DNA of 64,000 nucleotides from Companilactobacillus furfuricola (GTDB taxonomy: Bacteria > Bacillota > Bacilli > Lactobacillales > Lactobacillaceae), in assembly GCF_003946325.1 (NCBI RefSeq), contig NZ_RHNT01000004.1, positions 1 to 64,000 on the forward strand, in the 5' to 3' direction. This document shows positions 10,883 through 19,338 of this stretch, piece after piece (position 1 is the stretch's first letter; every line of letters starts with the position of its first letter). The position numbers and the translations under genes were made by a program. The notes beneath the pieces are model-generated. The model was given only the letters and a program-made list of their open reading frames with translations, searched no databases and had not been told where the DNA came from.

Positions 10883-13111
10883 ATGAATAAAAAATGGGTA
10901 GTCTCGACAGCCTTCGCCAGTTTCCTTGCGGCTGTTGGAATCTCTTCAACTACGTCCCACGTCATAGCTGCAGTCTCTGCAAATGATAAAGATGAAAATG
11001 ATGCTGATGCCAATCAAACCGAAGTCGATCCAAACGTTGCAGTAAAAGACCCGACCGTAGCGTCCGTAATGGATGCTCAAGGAGCTCCTGTAACAGAATC
11101 GATCCCTGCTGATTCTGAAACTGATGCTACAACTGAGAGTGGTTCGGATGCAACCGCTGCTTTGGCTGACTCAGCTTCTGCTTCAGTCCAAGCTTCTGCG
11201 GAAGCTCCTAACGCTGAGTCTGAACAAACTGATCCTAGCTACTACAACGGCTTTGAATCAGGCAGTTCAAATTCGGAAGCTTCTGAAGTTAACGGTACTA
11301 GTTCAGTTGAACAAGCAGCGTCCGATAGTGCGGTCGCTACAAAAGATGCTCCTATGCAAAAGGCTGATTCAGCAACTGCTACAGCAGATCCTGCTACTAC
11401 TAACGCTGATTCGACCACTGATGCAACAGCTGATTCAAGTACTGAGACATCGAGTGATGATCAAGCTAGTTCAAGTTCTACGATTAAAACAGCACCTGGT
11501 TTTTCAAGTGAAGTTCAAGCTGCTATTTCAGCTTCACCTGAGACTAATTCACAAGTCTTGCCAACTAACGACGGAACAGTCCTAGAACGTTCAGCTACTT
11601 CTGATGGTGCGGTCACTCAAGCAGCTACTAACTCACAACAAGACGAGTTCTTAGCTATGGCTGGTCCTATGGCCCAAAAAGCTGCCGGAGAATACGGCTT
11701 GTATGCTTCTGTTATGTTGGCTCAGGCAATCCTTGAAAGTGGCTGGGGCCAATCTGACCTAGCTCTGGATGCTAACAACTTGTTTGGTATCAAGGGTGAT
11801 TACAATGGTGCCTACGTTTCGATGCCTACTAGTGAGTGGAGCGCTGATCAAGGTTGGTACAAGATCTACGCCAACTTTAGAAAGTATCCTAGCTACTATG
11901 AATCCTTCCTCGATAATGCTGATAAGCTCCGCAATGGCTTGACGGGTAATTCGAGTTTTTACAGTGGAACTTGGGTCGAGAATACTGATTCTTATCAAGA
12001 TGCTACTGCTTGGTTGCAAGGACGCTATGCTACTGCGCCTAATTATGCTAGTGCTTTGAACAATATTATTGAGACTTACAATTTGACTCAATACGATACT
12101 GATTCGGAATCTAATCCTAATTTAAGTGATAACAATAATTCTTCAGGTAATAATTCTGGTTCGACGACTAATCCGGATACAGCGGTCAACGGTACTCAAA
12201 CTAAACTCGATGATGTTGCTGTCGTTACTAATTTGGACAACGCCCAAATTTATACTAACGCTTATTTGAGTCAACCTTCAGCTCGTGCTTTAGGCTATGG
12301 TACAGCTTGGAAATTGGCTTCAAAAGTGGTCGATGATTCAGGTAATGTTTTTTATCAAGTGTCGACTAATGAATATGTTTTAGCTACGGATGTACAATTA
12401 CGTTCTGAAGGTGGGACAGAAACTGAACCACCTGTTTCGATCGATGATACTTTGATCGTTACTGGTGATACGGGTGCAATCGTTTATGGCGCTGCCAATA
12501 CTAAGTCAGCTACTAGCAAGATCTTGCCTTATTCATCAGAATGGAAGACTACAGCTTACGTCAAAGATAACGATGGCAATACTTTCTTCCTCGTGGGTGC
12601 TAATGCTTATGTATTGGCTTCTGATGTTGTGCAAAAATCTAAGATTTCTGAAAGTGATGAATACTTGAACGATATCACGGTCGATTATCCTGATATTTTA
12701 CGTATCATCACAGCTCCTAGTGCTAAACTTTACGATACTAAGCACAATTTGCTTTCACCTAGTTTAGCTAACGGAACTGATTGGAGAACTGACAAAAAGT
12801 CGACCCACTCAGACGGCTCTGTTTGGTATCGTGTTTCAAACGACCAATGGGTCAGTGCGACTGATGTGCAAGTTCTAGGTTCAAACTACGTTAAGACAGT
12901 CAAAGGTACTGTTAAGATCAACTATATCCCTGGATATGGTGTGAATGTTTATAATAGTCCAGCAGCTAATAATAAGTTCACGGGAACTCGTTTAGCTGAT
13001 GGTACTACTTGGAAAGTTACTTCAAAACAAATCGTAGATGGCCAAACTTGGTACGAGGTACCAGCTGGTTGGGTCAATGGCAAGTATTGCCTGTTTACAC
13101 CTGTAAAGTAG
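10883..13111 (+). CDS. Secreted GH73 N-acetylglucosaminidase with four SLAP-like modules
   Basis: The 742-residue product starts at ATG 10883 (ribosome site GGGAGA). It has a signal peptide, a long Ala/Ser/Thr/Asp-rich region (about residues 30-215), and a glucosaminidase domain (about 225-395) with the motif AILESGWGQS holding the catalytic Glu, plus NNLFGIKG. After a short Ser/Asn linker come four modules of about 60 residues (near 440, 515, 600 and 670) with YQVSTNEYV, FLVGANAYV, YRVSNDQWV and YEVPAGWV signatures. It should cut the glycan strand of peptidoglycan in cell separation or turnover, held at the wall by the modules. Monocistronic with a strong terminator. Confidence 0.88.
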   Translation: MNKKWVVSTAFASFLAAVGISSTTSHVIAAVSANDKDENDADANQTEVDPNVAVKDPTVASVMDAQGAPVTESIPADSETDATTESGSDATAALADSASASVQASAEAPNAESEQTDPSYYNGFESGSSNSEASEVNGTSSVEQAASDSAVATKDAPMQKADSATATADPATTNADSTTDATADSSTETSSDDQASSSSTIKTAPGFSSEVQAAISASPETNSQVLPTNDGTVLERSATSDGAVTQAATNSQQDEFLAMAGPMAQKAAGEYGLYASVMLAQAILESGWGQSDLALDANNLFGIKGDYNGAYVSMPTSEWSADQGWYKIYANFRKYPSYYESFLDNADKLRNGLTGNSSFYSGTWVENTDSYQDATAWLQGRYATAPNYASALNNIIETYNLTQYDTDSESNPNLSDNNNSSGNNSGSTTNPDTAVNGTQTKLDDVAVVTNLDNAQIYTNAYLSQPSARALGYGTAWKLASKVVDDSGNVFYQVSTNEYVLATDVQLRSEGGTETEPPVSIDDTLIVTGDTGAIVYGAANTKSATSKILPYSSEWKTTAYVKDNDGNTFFLVGANAYVLASDVVQKSKISESDEYLNDITVDYPDILRIITAPSAKLYDTKHNLLSPSLANGTDWRTDKKSTHSDGSVWYRVSNDQWVSATDVQVLGSNYVKTVKGTVKINYIPGYGVNVYNSPAANNKFTGTRLADGTTWKVTSKQIVDGQTWYEVPAGWVNGKYCLFTPVK

Positions 13112-13121
13112 TGGCTTTTTT

Positions 13122-13156
13122 GAGCCGGGTCCGTTTTTATGGATCCGGCTTTTTTT
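13122..13156 (+). terminator. Terminator after the glucosaminidase gene
   Basis: GAGCCGGGTCC pairs with GGATCCGGCT, with one wobble, and is followed by seven T. Confidence 0.85.
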
Positions 13157-13199
13157 GCTTTTTTGTTTTTGTTTTGGAGTTTTTTTGCTTTGGTTTTTT

Positions 13200-13440
13200 T
13201 GGGTGGTGGTTCATTGCCGGTTCTGCTGAGGGTTCCGAGAATTGCGACCGTGGAACGCCATGGGCACCACTCTGAGCTATCCGAAGAAACCCGCTTCGGA
13301 CATCTCAGAGGTGGGCCTTCCACTAAGCTCCTTCGTCGCTAAGTGGAATTTCATGGCTGACGGTCGAATTCTCTCCACCCTCAGCAGAACCTAGGTTGCC
13401 AGAAGCATAATTTTTTGTGTGGGGGGTACGGTACTTATTT
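13200..13440 (+). repeat. Copy (E) of the dispersed structured repeat, family I
   Basis: P1 pairs GGTTCTGCTGAGGG (13219-13232) with CCCTCAGCAGAACC (13378-13391), then GAGAATT/AATTCTC and CGACCGT/ACGGTCG. P2 is CCATG/CATGG, P3 CTCTGAG/CTCAGAG with inner TCCGAAG/CTTCGGA, and P4 TTCCACT/AGTGGAA around AAGCTCCTTCGTCGCTA. Against copy D, P1 differs at several positions and each change is matched in the partner arm. The stretch from 13440 to 13620 holds nothing else I can identify. Confidence 0.9.
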
Positions 13441-13646
13441 TTATTGCGGTATGTTGCTTTGGCGTTTGTAGAGGTTTGTTTCCAAATCTCTTGTGCTTCA
13501 AATTCTGAGCACTGCATCGTACCTTGGTATATTTGGAAGCTACTGCTTATTTTTTCTTGTGCGTTAGGTCACTTAATGCTTATGGTTATTGCGCTGTTTC
13601 ACCACTTTATTTTTTCAAAAATCTTTTATATACGGAGGATAGCATC

Positions 13647-14507
13647 ATTGTTTCTGTAGATAGAAATCTTAATCAGTTCAAGGGTTGTACTGTTGATCTG
13701 GAATTTTTGTTGAAGGATGCAAATGTTAAAAAGCTCTATATTTATGAAAATTTTGAAATTGATAATGAGACTGTAGCAATTTTTGCGCTGGAGGATAATG
13801 ATTTTGGCAAGTCGATTGTTTTTCACCAGCACCTCGGGATATTTTTTGTGGATCAGACTACCAAGCAATTGATCAATAAATATAAGGATCATCACAACTG
13901 GCATGGTTTTATGATATCGCGGACTTTTTCTAAGGTCTTCGATCTGAAGGGTCATCTGCCGATCGTCGATGGGATCAACGTTTATCTACCACTTTCTGGC
14001 AGTAAGGGACGTTGTCCGGATTGGGTCGGTTTGCATCAAGTGATCGGCTTTCAGCAAAAAGCTGGCTATGCAGAGTTTGTTACTCGTGATGGCGAGCATT
14101 TTCGGCTCAAGTTTCCGGGTCATAATTTACACGATATCATTCATAAAGCTTGTTTCATCAGCGAATGTCACGTGGAAATGATCAAGCAAAATATCGAGTC
14201 ATTTGCAGTTTTAGTTCTGAAACAAGAGCGAGTGGGGCTGAGTAAGTCATTTAAAGATTGTCGCTGCAAGCTTCACTGTGATTTTCAACGGATGGAGAAA
14301 TTAGCTTGGCAGTTTTGGACCAATTACTTTGCGATCGCCCTGTTGGTCACGACTGAAGATTATGAATTCGACCGTGAACAAGCAATTAGAGTTAAGATGA
14401 ACCAATTTAATAAAAAAACGGCGTATTTAAAAAAAGTCCACGTAAAGTGGGCTTTTTTGCTGGAGTTAATTATTACAGTTCGTTGTAACAAAGTGAGTTT
14501 AGATTAG
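13647..14507 (+). CDS. comK: ComK-family competence transcription factor, unusual start and tail
   Basis: The central part follows the ComK pattern: an N-terminal NFEIDNETVAIFAL; then LPIVDGINVYLPLSGSKGRC with PDWVGLHQVIGF, matching PPI-V-D...F-PT...C-W-I-S in Bacillus; then a VTRDGEHFRLKFP segment. ComK activates DNA-uptake genes by binding paired AT-boxes. The start is uncertain: a strong GGAGG (13634-13638) has no in-frame ATG, GTG or TTG at proper distance, and ATT 13647 sits eight bases away. TTG codons at 13707 and 13710 are alternatives. The frame runs through a terminator hairpin at 14429-14458, and a +1 frame would stop just before it, so the last 40 or so residues may result from a frameshift. 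At 286 residues it is longer than Bacillus ComK. Confidence 0.7.
   Translation: MVSVDRNLNQFKGCTVDLEFLLKDANVKKLYIYENFEIDNETVAIFALEDNDFGKSIVFHQHLGIFFVDQTTKQLINKYKDHHNWHGFMISRTFSKVFDLKGHLPIVDGINVYLPLSGSKGRCPDWVGLHQVIGFQQKAGYAEFVTRDGEHFRLKFPGHNLHDIIHKACFISECHVEMIKQNIESFAVLVLKQERVGLSKSFKDCRCKLHCDFQRMEKLAWQFWTNYFAIALLVTTEDYEFDREQAIRVKMNQFNKKTAYLKKVHVKWAFLLELIITVRCNKVSLD
14429..14458 (+). terminator. Terminator lying inside the 3' end of the comK reading frame
   Basis: AAAAAGTCCACG, loop AAA, GTGGGCTTTTTT. The T-run suggests the gene once stopped before this point. Confidence 0.75.
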
Positions 14508-14554
14508 TTCTGCCGATTATTATTACAGTGAAAATACCGTTATATTATCCCTAC

Positions 14555-14568
14555 CACAAGCGCTTGTG
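14555..14568. promoter_or_regulatory. Perfect 14-bp palindrome in front of the sigma-factor gene
   Basis: CACAAGCGCTTGTG is self-complementary over its full length. It lies between AT-rich promoter-like sequence (TATATTAT near 14541-14548) and the ribosome site of the sigma-factor gene. The position fits an operator. I do not recognise the regulator. A ComK-like box (AAAATACCGTTAT, 14530-14542) lies just upstream but matches only loosely. Confidence 0.5.
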
Positions 14569-14590
14569 AGTTAATTTAAGGAGACTCGCA

Positions 14591-15079
14591 ATGGATTTAC
14601 AGGTTGGCTTTAAAAAGGCTTTAGAAGAGGAAAATTTGGTTCATGGGGTATTGAAAAAACTGCATATTTATCAGACTAACAATAATTATCAAGATTACGT
14701 TCAAGAAGCGATGATTATTTTTGCCCAGGCTTATGTCGATTACGTCGATCAAGAGCAGGATCTGGAGAAATTCAACGTTTATATTTATCAAAAATTATCT
14801 TGGCGGTTGACCGATATGTTGCGCAAGGAGCAACGATTTTTCAATGTTCATTCTTTAGAAGTGTTCGATTTTGAGCGGGTCAAAGAAGAGTTGTCTGATC
14901 TTTTTTTGGATGATATCGATCTGAGTTGCTTGAATGAGTTTGAGCAAAAGCTATTTTTCGACTTATTTATCGATGAGATACCGATAAAATTTTTGACGAA
15001 GAAGTACGGCTGCACTGCTCGCAATCTCCGGTATCATAGGGATTCTATCCGTCAAAAAATGTCTAAATTGCTTTCATAA
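14591..15079 (+). CDS. Alternative sigma factor, ComX/SigH-like
   Basis: The 162-residue protein has the size and layout of small sigma-70 relatives. A helical first half (WRLTDMLRKEQRFF resembles the region 2 core) precedes a C-terminal helix-turn-helix, IPIKFLTKKYGCTARNLRYH, typical of region 4. In lactobacilli such as L. sakei, a SigH/ComX-type factor of this kind directs the late competence genes. It starts at ATG 14591 behind AAGGAG. Lying about 80 bases after the ComK homologue and behind a palindromic operator-like site, it probably belongs to the same competence control. It could also be another ECF-like sigma factor, since region 2 is poorly conserved to my eye. Confidence 0.7.
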   Translation: MDLQVGFKKALEEENLVHGVLKKLHIYQTNNNYQDYVQEAMIIFAQAYVDYVDQEQDLEKFNVYIYQKLSWRLTDMLRKEQRFFNVHSLEVFDFERVKEELSDLFLDDIDLSCLNEFEQKLFFDLFIDEIPIKFLTKKYGCTARNLRYHRDSIRQKMSKLLS

Positions 15080-15191
15080 ATAAGAAAATTTAATACTTAG
15101 AGTTTACTTTAAGATTACGAATGTGTAACTTTTATATATGGTACAGACCGATTTGATAATATTTGTTTATTAAATAATTTGGGGGATCAAT

Positions 15192-16151
15192 ATGTTTTCA
15201 AAAAAGAGGATTATCGTCAGCACGATCGCTTCGATTGCTTTTGCAGGGGTGGGAGTATTTTCATCTCAATTTGGAACGACTTGTATCCAAGAAGTTCAAG
15301 CTGGTTCTTGGGTCAACCAATATATTGCTAACAATAATATCAAACCTGTCGGTATCGAAAACCGCGAAGGTACATTCAATCGTTGGTCTGGATATCGTAA
15401 CGGCGTGGGCCGTCCAGAAGGTGTGATGATCCATGAAACGGCAACACCGAACGCTACTGCAGAAGCTGAGGTGAGCTACTTCAATCGTAAATGGCCGGTG
15501 TTACAAACATACGTCCATGCGTTTGTCGATGCTAACAAGATCATCAATATTAAGAATACTGATTTCTTGGTGTGGGGTGCCGGTCCGAACGCTAATCAAC
15601 GTTATATCCAAGTTGAATTGTGCAACGTGAACACTCCGGATCAATTTGCTCGTTCGATCTCGAATGACGCTTATTATGCGGCTGCTAAATTGATCCAATA
15701 TGGTTTGCCATTTGTTCCAGACAAGACTTTGGTGACTCACAAACAAGCCACGAACTGGTGGCACGATACTACTCATGTTGACCCTGATGGTTATTTAGCT
15801 AAGTGGGACTATGATATGAGCCAATTCAATGAATTGGTCGGTAAGTACTACAATAATTTGAAGGCTACTGGCTCAGTCGATGATGCGGTTGTTGACCCAG
15901 CTCCGGTGGTGCCTGAAGATGGTTCGATCGTTAAGCGTGAAGGTAAGGTTACTGTGGCTAATCCTGGTAGTTTTGCTGTTCCTTTGGTTGCTTTTCGTGA
16001 TGACGGAACTACTGCTGATTCTAATCGTGGTTTGGCTAAGGGTTCTGCTTGGTATACTGATCAGCAACGGTCTTTTGATGGGCATGTTTATTATCGTGTT
16101 TCTACCAATGAATGGGTTGCAGATACTTATTCATCGTTTGTTGGTTGGTAA
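15192..16151 (+). CDS. Secreted N-acetylmuramoyl-L-alanine amidase with SLAP-like module (first paralogue)
   Basis: The 319-residue protein has a signal peptide, an Amidase_2/PGRP-type zinc amidase domain (about residues 60-220), a short Val/Pro linker, and one C-terminal SLAP-like module ending YRVSTNEWVADTYSSF. Likely zinc ligands are the His of MIHETA and the His and Asp of THVDPDGY; RYIQVELCNV is the conserved core strand. It should cleave the amide bond between muramic acid and the stem peptide. ATG 15192 follows TTTGGGGGATCAAT. The next gene, at 17203, is a close paralogue of the same architecture, separated from it by repeat copy A, so the pair looks like a tandem duplication. Confidence 0.88.
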   Translation: MFSKKRIIVSTIASIAFAGVGVFSSQFGTTCIQEVQAGSWVNQYIANNNIKPVGIENREGTFNRWSGYRNGVGRPEGVMIHETATPNATAEAEVSYFNRKWPVLQTYVHAFVDANKIINIKNTDFLVWGAGPNANQRYIQVELCNVNTPDQFARSISNDAYYAAAKLIQYGLPFVPDKTLVTHKQATNWWHDTTHVDPDGYLAKWDYDMSQFNELVGKYYNNLKATGSVDDAVVDPAPVVPEDGSIVKREGKVTVANPGSFAVPLVAFRDDGTTADSNRGLAKGSAWYTDQQRSFDGHVYYRVSTNEWVADTYSSFVGW

Positions 16152-16232
16152 TTTTATTCTGTTGAAATACTTCTCCTCCCTAGAGGTTATTCTATACAGT
16201 TTTGGATTACATAAATATATATATCGTTACAG

Positions 16233-16267
16233 ATTAGCTGGTGCCTGTTGGTGCTGGCTTTTTTGTA
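16233..16267 (+). terminator. Wobble-rich terminator after the first amidase
   Basis: AGCTGGTGCC can pair with GGTGCTGGCT with four G-T wobbles, followed by six T. Confidence 0.55.
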
Positions 16268-16271
16268 TGGG

Positions 16272-16632
16272 TGTAAGAGAGCTATGGCTGACAGAATAGT
16301 TTTGCTTGGAGCACGTTTTGTTAGTTTGGTTGGTTAGGTTGAGGTAGTAGTTTGTTGCTACGTTCAATGCCGACTCCGGGGCCCGGGGATACAGACGCTG
16401 GAACGTGGTGGGCACATTTTGAACCAATCGAGCAAAGTGCGCTCGCTTGTTTCAAAACTGCACCTTCCTCTAAGCTCCTTCGTCGCCAAGAGGAATTTCA
16501 CCACTGAGGTCTGTATCCCCGGGCCCCTCCGTCTAGATAGAGACATAATCCCCCCTTTGGTTGAGTTTTACCGATTTATTTTCTGCAAATTGGCACTGTT
16601 TGCTCGTCCTATTTCTCACATGTCTATCTCAG
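16272..16632 (+). repeat. Full-length copy (A) of the dispersed structured repeat, family II
   Basis: It runs from TGTAAGAGAGC to TCTCACATGTCTATCTCAG; the ends TGTRAGA and TCTCACA are near inverted repeats. P1 pairs GGGGCCCGGGGATACAGAC with GTCTGTATCCCCGGGCCCC. P2 is TGGTG/CACCA. P3 is TTTTGAA...TTCAAAA with inner CGAGC/GCTCG. P4 is TTCCTCT/AGAGGAA around AAGCTCCTTCGTCGCCA. Outside P4 it is nearly identical to the copies at 20453 and 28801. In P4 it has the TTCCTCT/AGAGGAA version found at 3344, and both arms are changed together. Confidence 0.9.
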
Positions 16633-16649
16633 TTTCTATTTTTGTTGGT

Positions 16650-17150
16650 GAGATCTAGTTCCTGGTGTAGGTTGTTGTGTGTTGGATATTTCTTTTTCTG
16701 GTTGATTGCTGTGTTTGGATTTGTGCCTTTTTTGTTTTTCCTCTGCTTTTTATCTTTCTTCTGTTTTTTTGTTTGCTCTTTTGGGCTCACTTGCTTGCTT
16801 CGCTCACAATTTCGCCTTGGTTTGGGGGATTTTTGTTGAATTTTTTTGGTTTTTTTTAATTTATTTTTTCATTTTTCTTATTATATTTGGTGATTCGGGT
16901 TTGGATTTTTGGTTTCTTGTTTTCTTAAAGTTGGCTTAAGTTTAAATTTGAAAGCGTTATATTTTTTGTTTTTGTCATATTTGATTTATTTTTCATTTAT
17001 TTTTGTTGTTGTATTGAATGCCTGATGTGACTGGTTTTTGATTTTGTTGTTAGGGTTCTAACGATTCTTTTTGGTATTAATTTATCGTTTTAATACTTAA
17101 AAATTACCTTATGATTACATTTTTATTACTTACAACATTATTGGGTGAAA
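16650..17150. other. T-rich gene-free tract
   Basis: Between repeat copy A and the second amidase the plus strand is dominated by T and G, with long T-runs and short GCTT/GCTC motifs (for example CTTGCTTGCTTCGCTC near 16791). Open frames here are Phe/Leu-rich low complexity without ribosome sites. I see no gene or RNA. The promoter of the second amidase must lie at its right end, in AT-rich DNA around 17080-17160, but no clean box pair stands out. Confidence 0.5.
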
Positions 17151-17202
17151 ACTTGTTAAGATTGACTGGTTAAGAAAATTAACTGTGGGAAGGGTATTAT
17201 TT

Positions 17203-18171
17203 ATGTTTTCAAAGAAAAAATTTATTGCTAGTTTGGCTACTGCTGCTGCTTTGACAGGTGCTGGATTTGTTACTACTAATCAAGTGGTTCCTCAAATTTT
17301 TGCTGCCCAAGAAGTTGGCGCTGAAGCTGTTAACGATTATATTGCTAATCAAGGTATTACTCCTGTTTCTATTCAATTCCGTGAGGGTACTTTTAATCAA
17401 TGGATCCCTTACGAAAATGGTGTTGGTAAGCCGGAAGGTATTGTTATTCATGAGACTGCTACTCCTGGTGCTACTGCTGAGGATGAGGTTTCTTACTTTA
17501 ACAATAACTGGCCTACTATCCAAACTTATGTGCATGCCTTTGTAGATGCTAATGAGATTATTAACATCCACAGTGCTGACTATGGTGTTTGGGGTGCTGG
17601 TCCTACTGCTAATGCTAAGTATATTCAGGTTGAACTTTGTGAAGTGAATACGGCTGACGAGTTTGCTCGTTCTGTTGCTAACGATGCTTACTATGCTGCC
17701 TTTAGACTGCACCAATATGGTTTGCCTGTTGAATACGGTAAGACTATTGTTTCTCATGACCAAACTTCTAAGATGTACGGTGAAACTAACCATACTGATC
17801 CTACTGGCTACTTTGCTAAATGGGGCTACAGTATGGAAGAATTCGTTGCTTTGGTTCAAAAGTATTACAACCAAATGAACGGTTCAAGTACTAATAGTGG
17901 TTCTAACAACAATGCTTCAACTGGTACTAACAATGGTGGTGTTTCTGCTAACTCATCTGAAGGTACTGTTAAGGTCAATAACTCAGGAAGCTATGCTGTG
18001 CCACTAGTTGGTTTCAATAGCAATGGCTCTACTACAAAGTCAAACCGTGGTTTGGCTAATAATACTGATTGGTATACTGATCAATCTAAGACTTATAATG
18101 GTCACAAGTATTATCGTGTATCAACTAATGAATGGGTAATGGATAATTACGCTCAATTTACTGCTAAATAA
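17203..18171 (+). CDS. Secreted N-acetylmuramoyl-L-alanine amidase with SLAP-like module (second paralogue)
   Basis: The 322-residue protein has the same order as the first amidase: signal peptide (MFSKKKFIASLATAAA), zinc amidase domain with IHETATPGATAEDEVSYF, YIQVELCEV and NHTDPTGYF, a Ser/Asn/Gly linker and one C-terminal SLAP-like module (YRVSTNEWVMDNYAQF). ATG 17203 lies eight bases behind GGGAAGGG; a GTG at 17185 is in frame but lies before the ribosome site. Codon choice is more T-ending (GCT, ACT, GTT) than in the first copy, so the duplication is not very recent or the copies have drifted in composition. A terminator follows at 18269. Confidence 0.88.
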   Translation: MFSKKKFIASLATAAALTGAGFVTTNQVVPQIFAAQEVGAEAVNDYIANQGITPVSIQFREGTFNQWIPYENGVGKPEGIVIHETATPGATAEDEVSYFNNNWPTIQTYVHAFVDANEIINIHSADYGVWGAGPTANAKYIQVELCEVNTADEFARSVANDAYYAAFRLHQYGLPVEYGKTIVSHDQTSKMYGETNHTDPTGYFAKWGYSMEEFVALVQKYYNQMNGSSTNSGSNNNASTGTNNGGVSANSSEGTVKVNNSGSYAVPLVGFNSNGSTTKSNRGLANNTDWYTDQSKTYNGHKYYRVSTNEWVMDNYAQFTAK

Positions 18172-18268
18172 TCTCGTGAAGATTTTTTAAGTAATACTCT
18201 TTGAAAATGGTTCCATTACACATAAATAAAATACAGTATAAAGTGAATATAATATAAATTATATAATT

Positions 18269-18299
18269 TAAAAAAGTCAGCCTCTCGGTTGGCTTTTTT
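18269..18299 (+). terminator. Terminator downstream of the second amidase
   Basis: AAAAAGTCAGCC, loop TCTC, GGTTGGCTTTTTT. The stem uses two G-T wobbles. Confidence 0.7.
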
Positions 18300-18346
18300 G
18301 CTTGTCGGGGTTAGTTTCTTTTGGATACATTCGAGTTTTTCCGTTG

Positions 18347-18352
18347 TATAAT
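18347..18352 (+). promoter_or_regulatory. -10 box and long leader of the YdcF-type gene
   Basis: TATAAT is well formed; the -35 region is weak. About 145 bases separate it from the start codon. The leader can form TTGGT/ACCAA and GCAT/ATGC hairpins (18396-18455), but I cannot match it to a riboswitch class. Confidence 0.4.
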
Positions 18353-18497
18353 ATTGATATTCAAAAAGATAATTTTGGGAAATTTGAAATTTATTGGTTG
18401 AGATCACAATTCTCTTACCAACAAGAAGCTATGCATTGGGGATGCTGATAGGCTTTTTGTGAGAGATCTTGGTCATTGTTCAAATGAGGGAATACAT

Positions 18498-19326
18498 ATG
18501 TCATTTTTAATTTATATTTTGTTTGTGGCTGTGTTAGAGGTTGTGTTGGTTATGCACGTGCGCTTTTTGTTTAGTCGTCATCCATTGCCAACATTGATCG
18601 CAGTCATTATTTTTATCGTGGGGATGATCCCACCGATTGTGAAATTGCAACGACTACCACACTTGTCGCCATTGTTTACAATTTTTCTTGCGTTTATTTT
18701 TTGCGTGGATCTGTTATTTTTGCTGATCATGCTAATTTACTACTATAAGGTCAAACGCTCTGAAAAACTGAGCCTTGATACGCAAGCAGATTACATTGTT
18801 GTGCTGGGTTCAAAGTTTATGAGTCGTCGGATTCCACCGATCATGATGAGTCGTTTAGAGAAGACGGTCCAAGTTTATCATGCATTGAACGGGCATCCTC
18901 AGATCATTGTAAGTGGCGGGAAGAGCGCTGTTTCTAAGTGCTGTTTCTAAGATCGAGGAATCAGGAAGGATGCGTCAATATTTGCTTGACCATGGGATCC
19001 CGGATTCCGACATTATAGTAGAAAACAGGTCCGAGAATACGGCACAAAATTTAGAATTTTCTTCGATCACTATTAAACGTCATTGGAAGGGAAGTTCCTT
19101 ACCTCATATTGTGGTAGTGACTAGCGAATTTCATATTCCACGTGTTCAGCAATATGCAACTCGTTTAGGATTGGATGCTAATTTCGTGCCTTCGATCACG
19201 ATCCCGGTTTTTAAATGGCCGGCAATGTTTCGTGAGTTCACGGCAATAATCTGGTATCATAGATACACTATCGAAACTATAATGTTAATGATGATTGTTT
19301 TGTTGATTTGTACTTTCGTTCGTTAA
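18498..19326 (+). pseudogene. YdcF/SanA-type (DUF218) membrane protein gene broken by a 13-bp duplication
   Basis: From ATG 18498 (ribosome site GAGGGA) the first part encodes about four membrane helices and the start of a DUF218 domain (ADYIVVLGSK, then PQIIVSGGKS). A tandem repeat of GCTGTTTCTAAGT at 18927-18952 shifts the frame and leads to an early stop at 18950. Removing one unit restores SGGKSAVSKIEESGRM and joins the rest of the domain (ENRSENTAQNLEFS, VVTSEFHIPR) and a last membrane helix, for about 272 residues. DUF218 proteins take part in envelope processes such as lipid-carrier or wall metabolism; the substrate is unknown. It lies just upstream of the AI-2E family gene and probably shares its transcript. 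Confidence 0.8.
18927..18952 (+). repeat. Perfect tandem duplication within the YdcF-type gene
   Basis: GCTGTTTCTAAG occurs at 18927-18938 and again at 18940-18951, a 13-base period. Thirteen is not a multiple of three, so the duplication alone explains the frameshift, and loss of one unit by slippage would restore the gene. Confidence 0.9.
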
Positions 19327-19338
19327 GGAGTTTTGTTG

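Noticed and set aside
16561-16939. Phe/Leu-rich frames resembling membrane proteins
   Set aside because: They are overlapping frames in a T-rich tract without ribosome sites; hydrophobicity follows from T-rich codons.
18370-18497. Mn2+ (yybP-ykoY) riboswitch before the YdcF-type gene
   Set aside because: A short GGGGA occurs, but the paired conserved loops of that class are not found; left as an unassigned leader.
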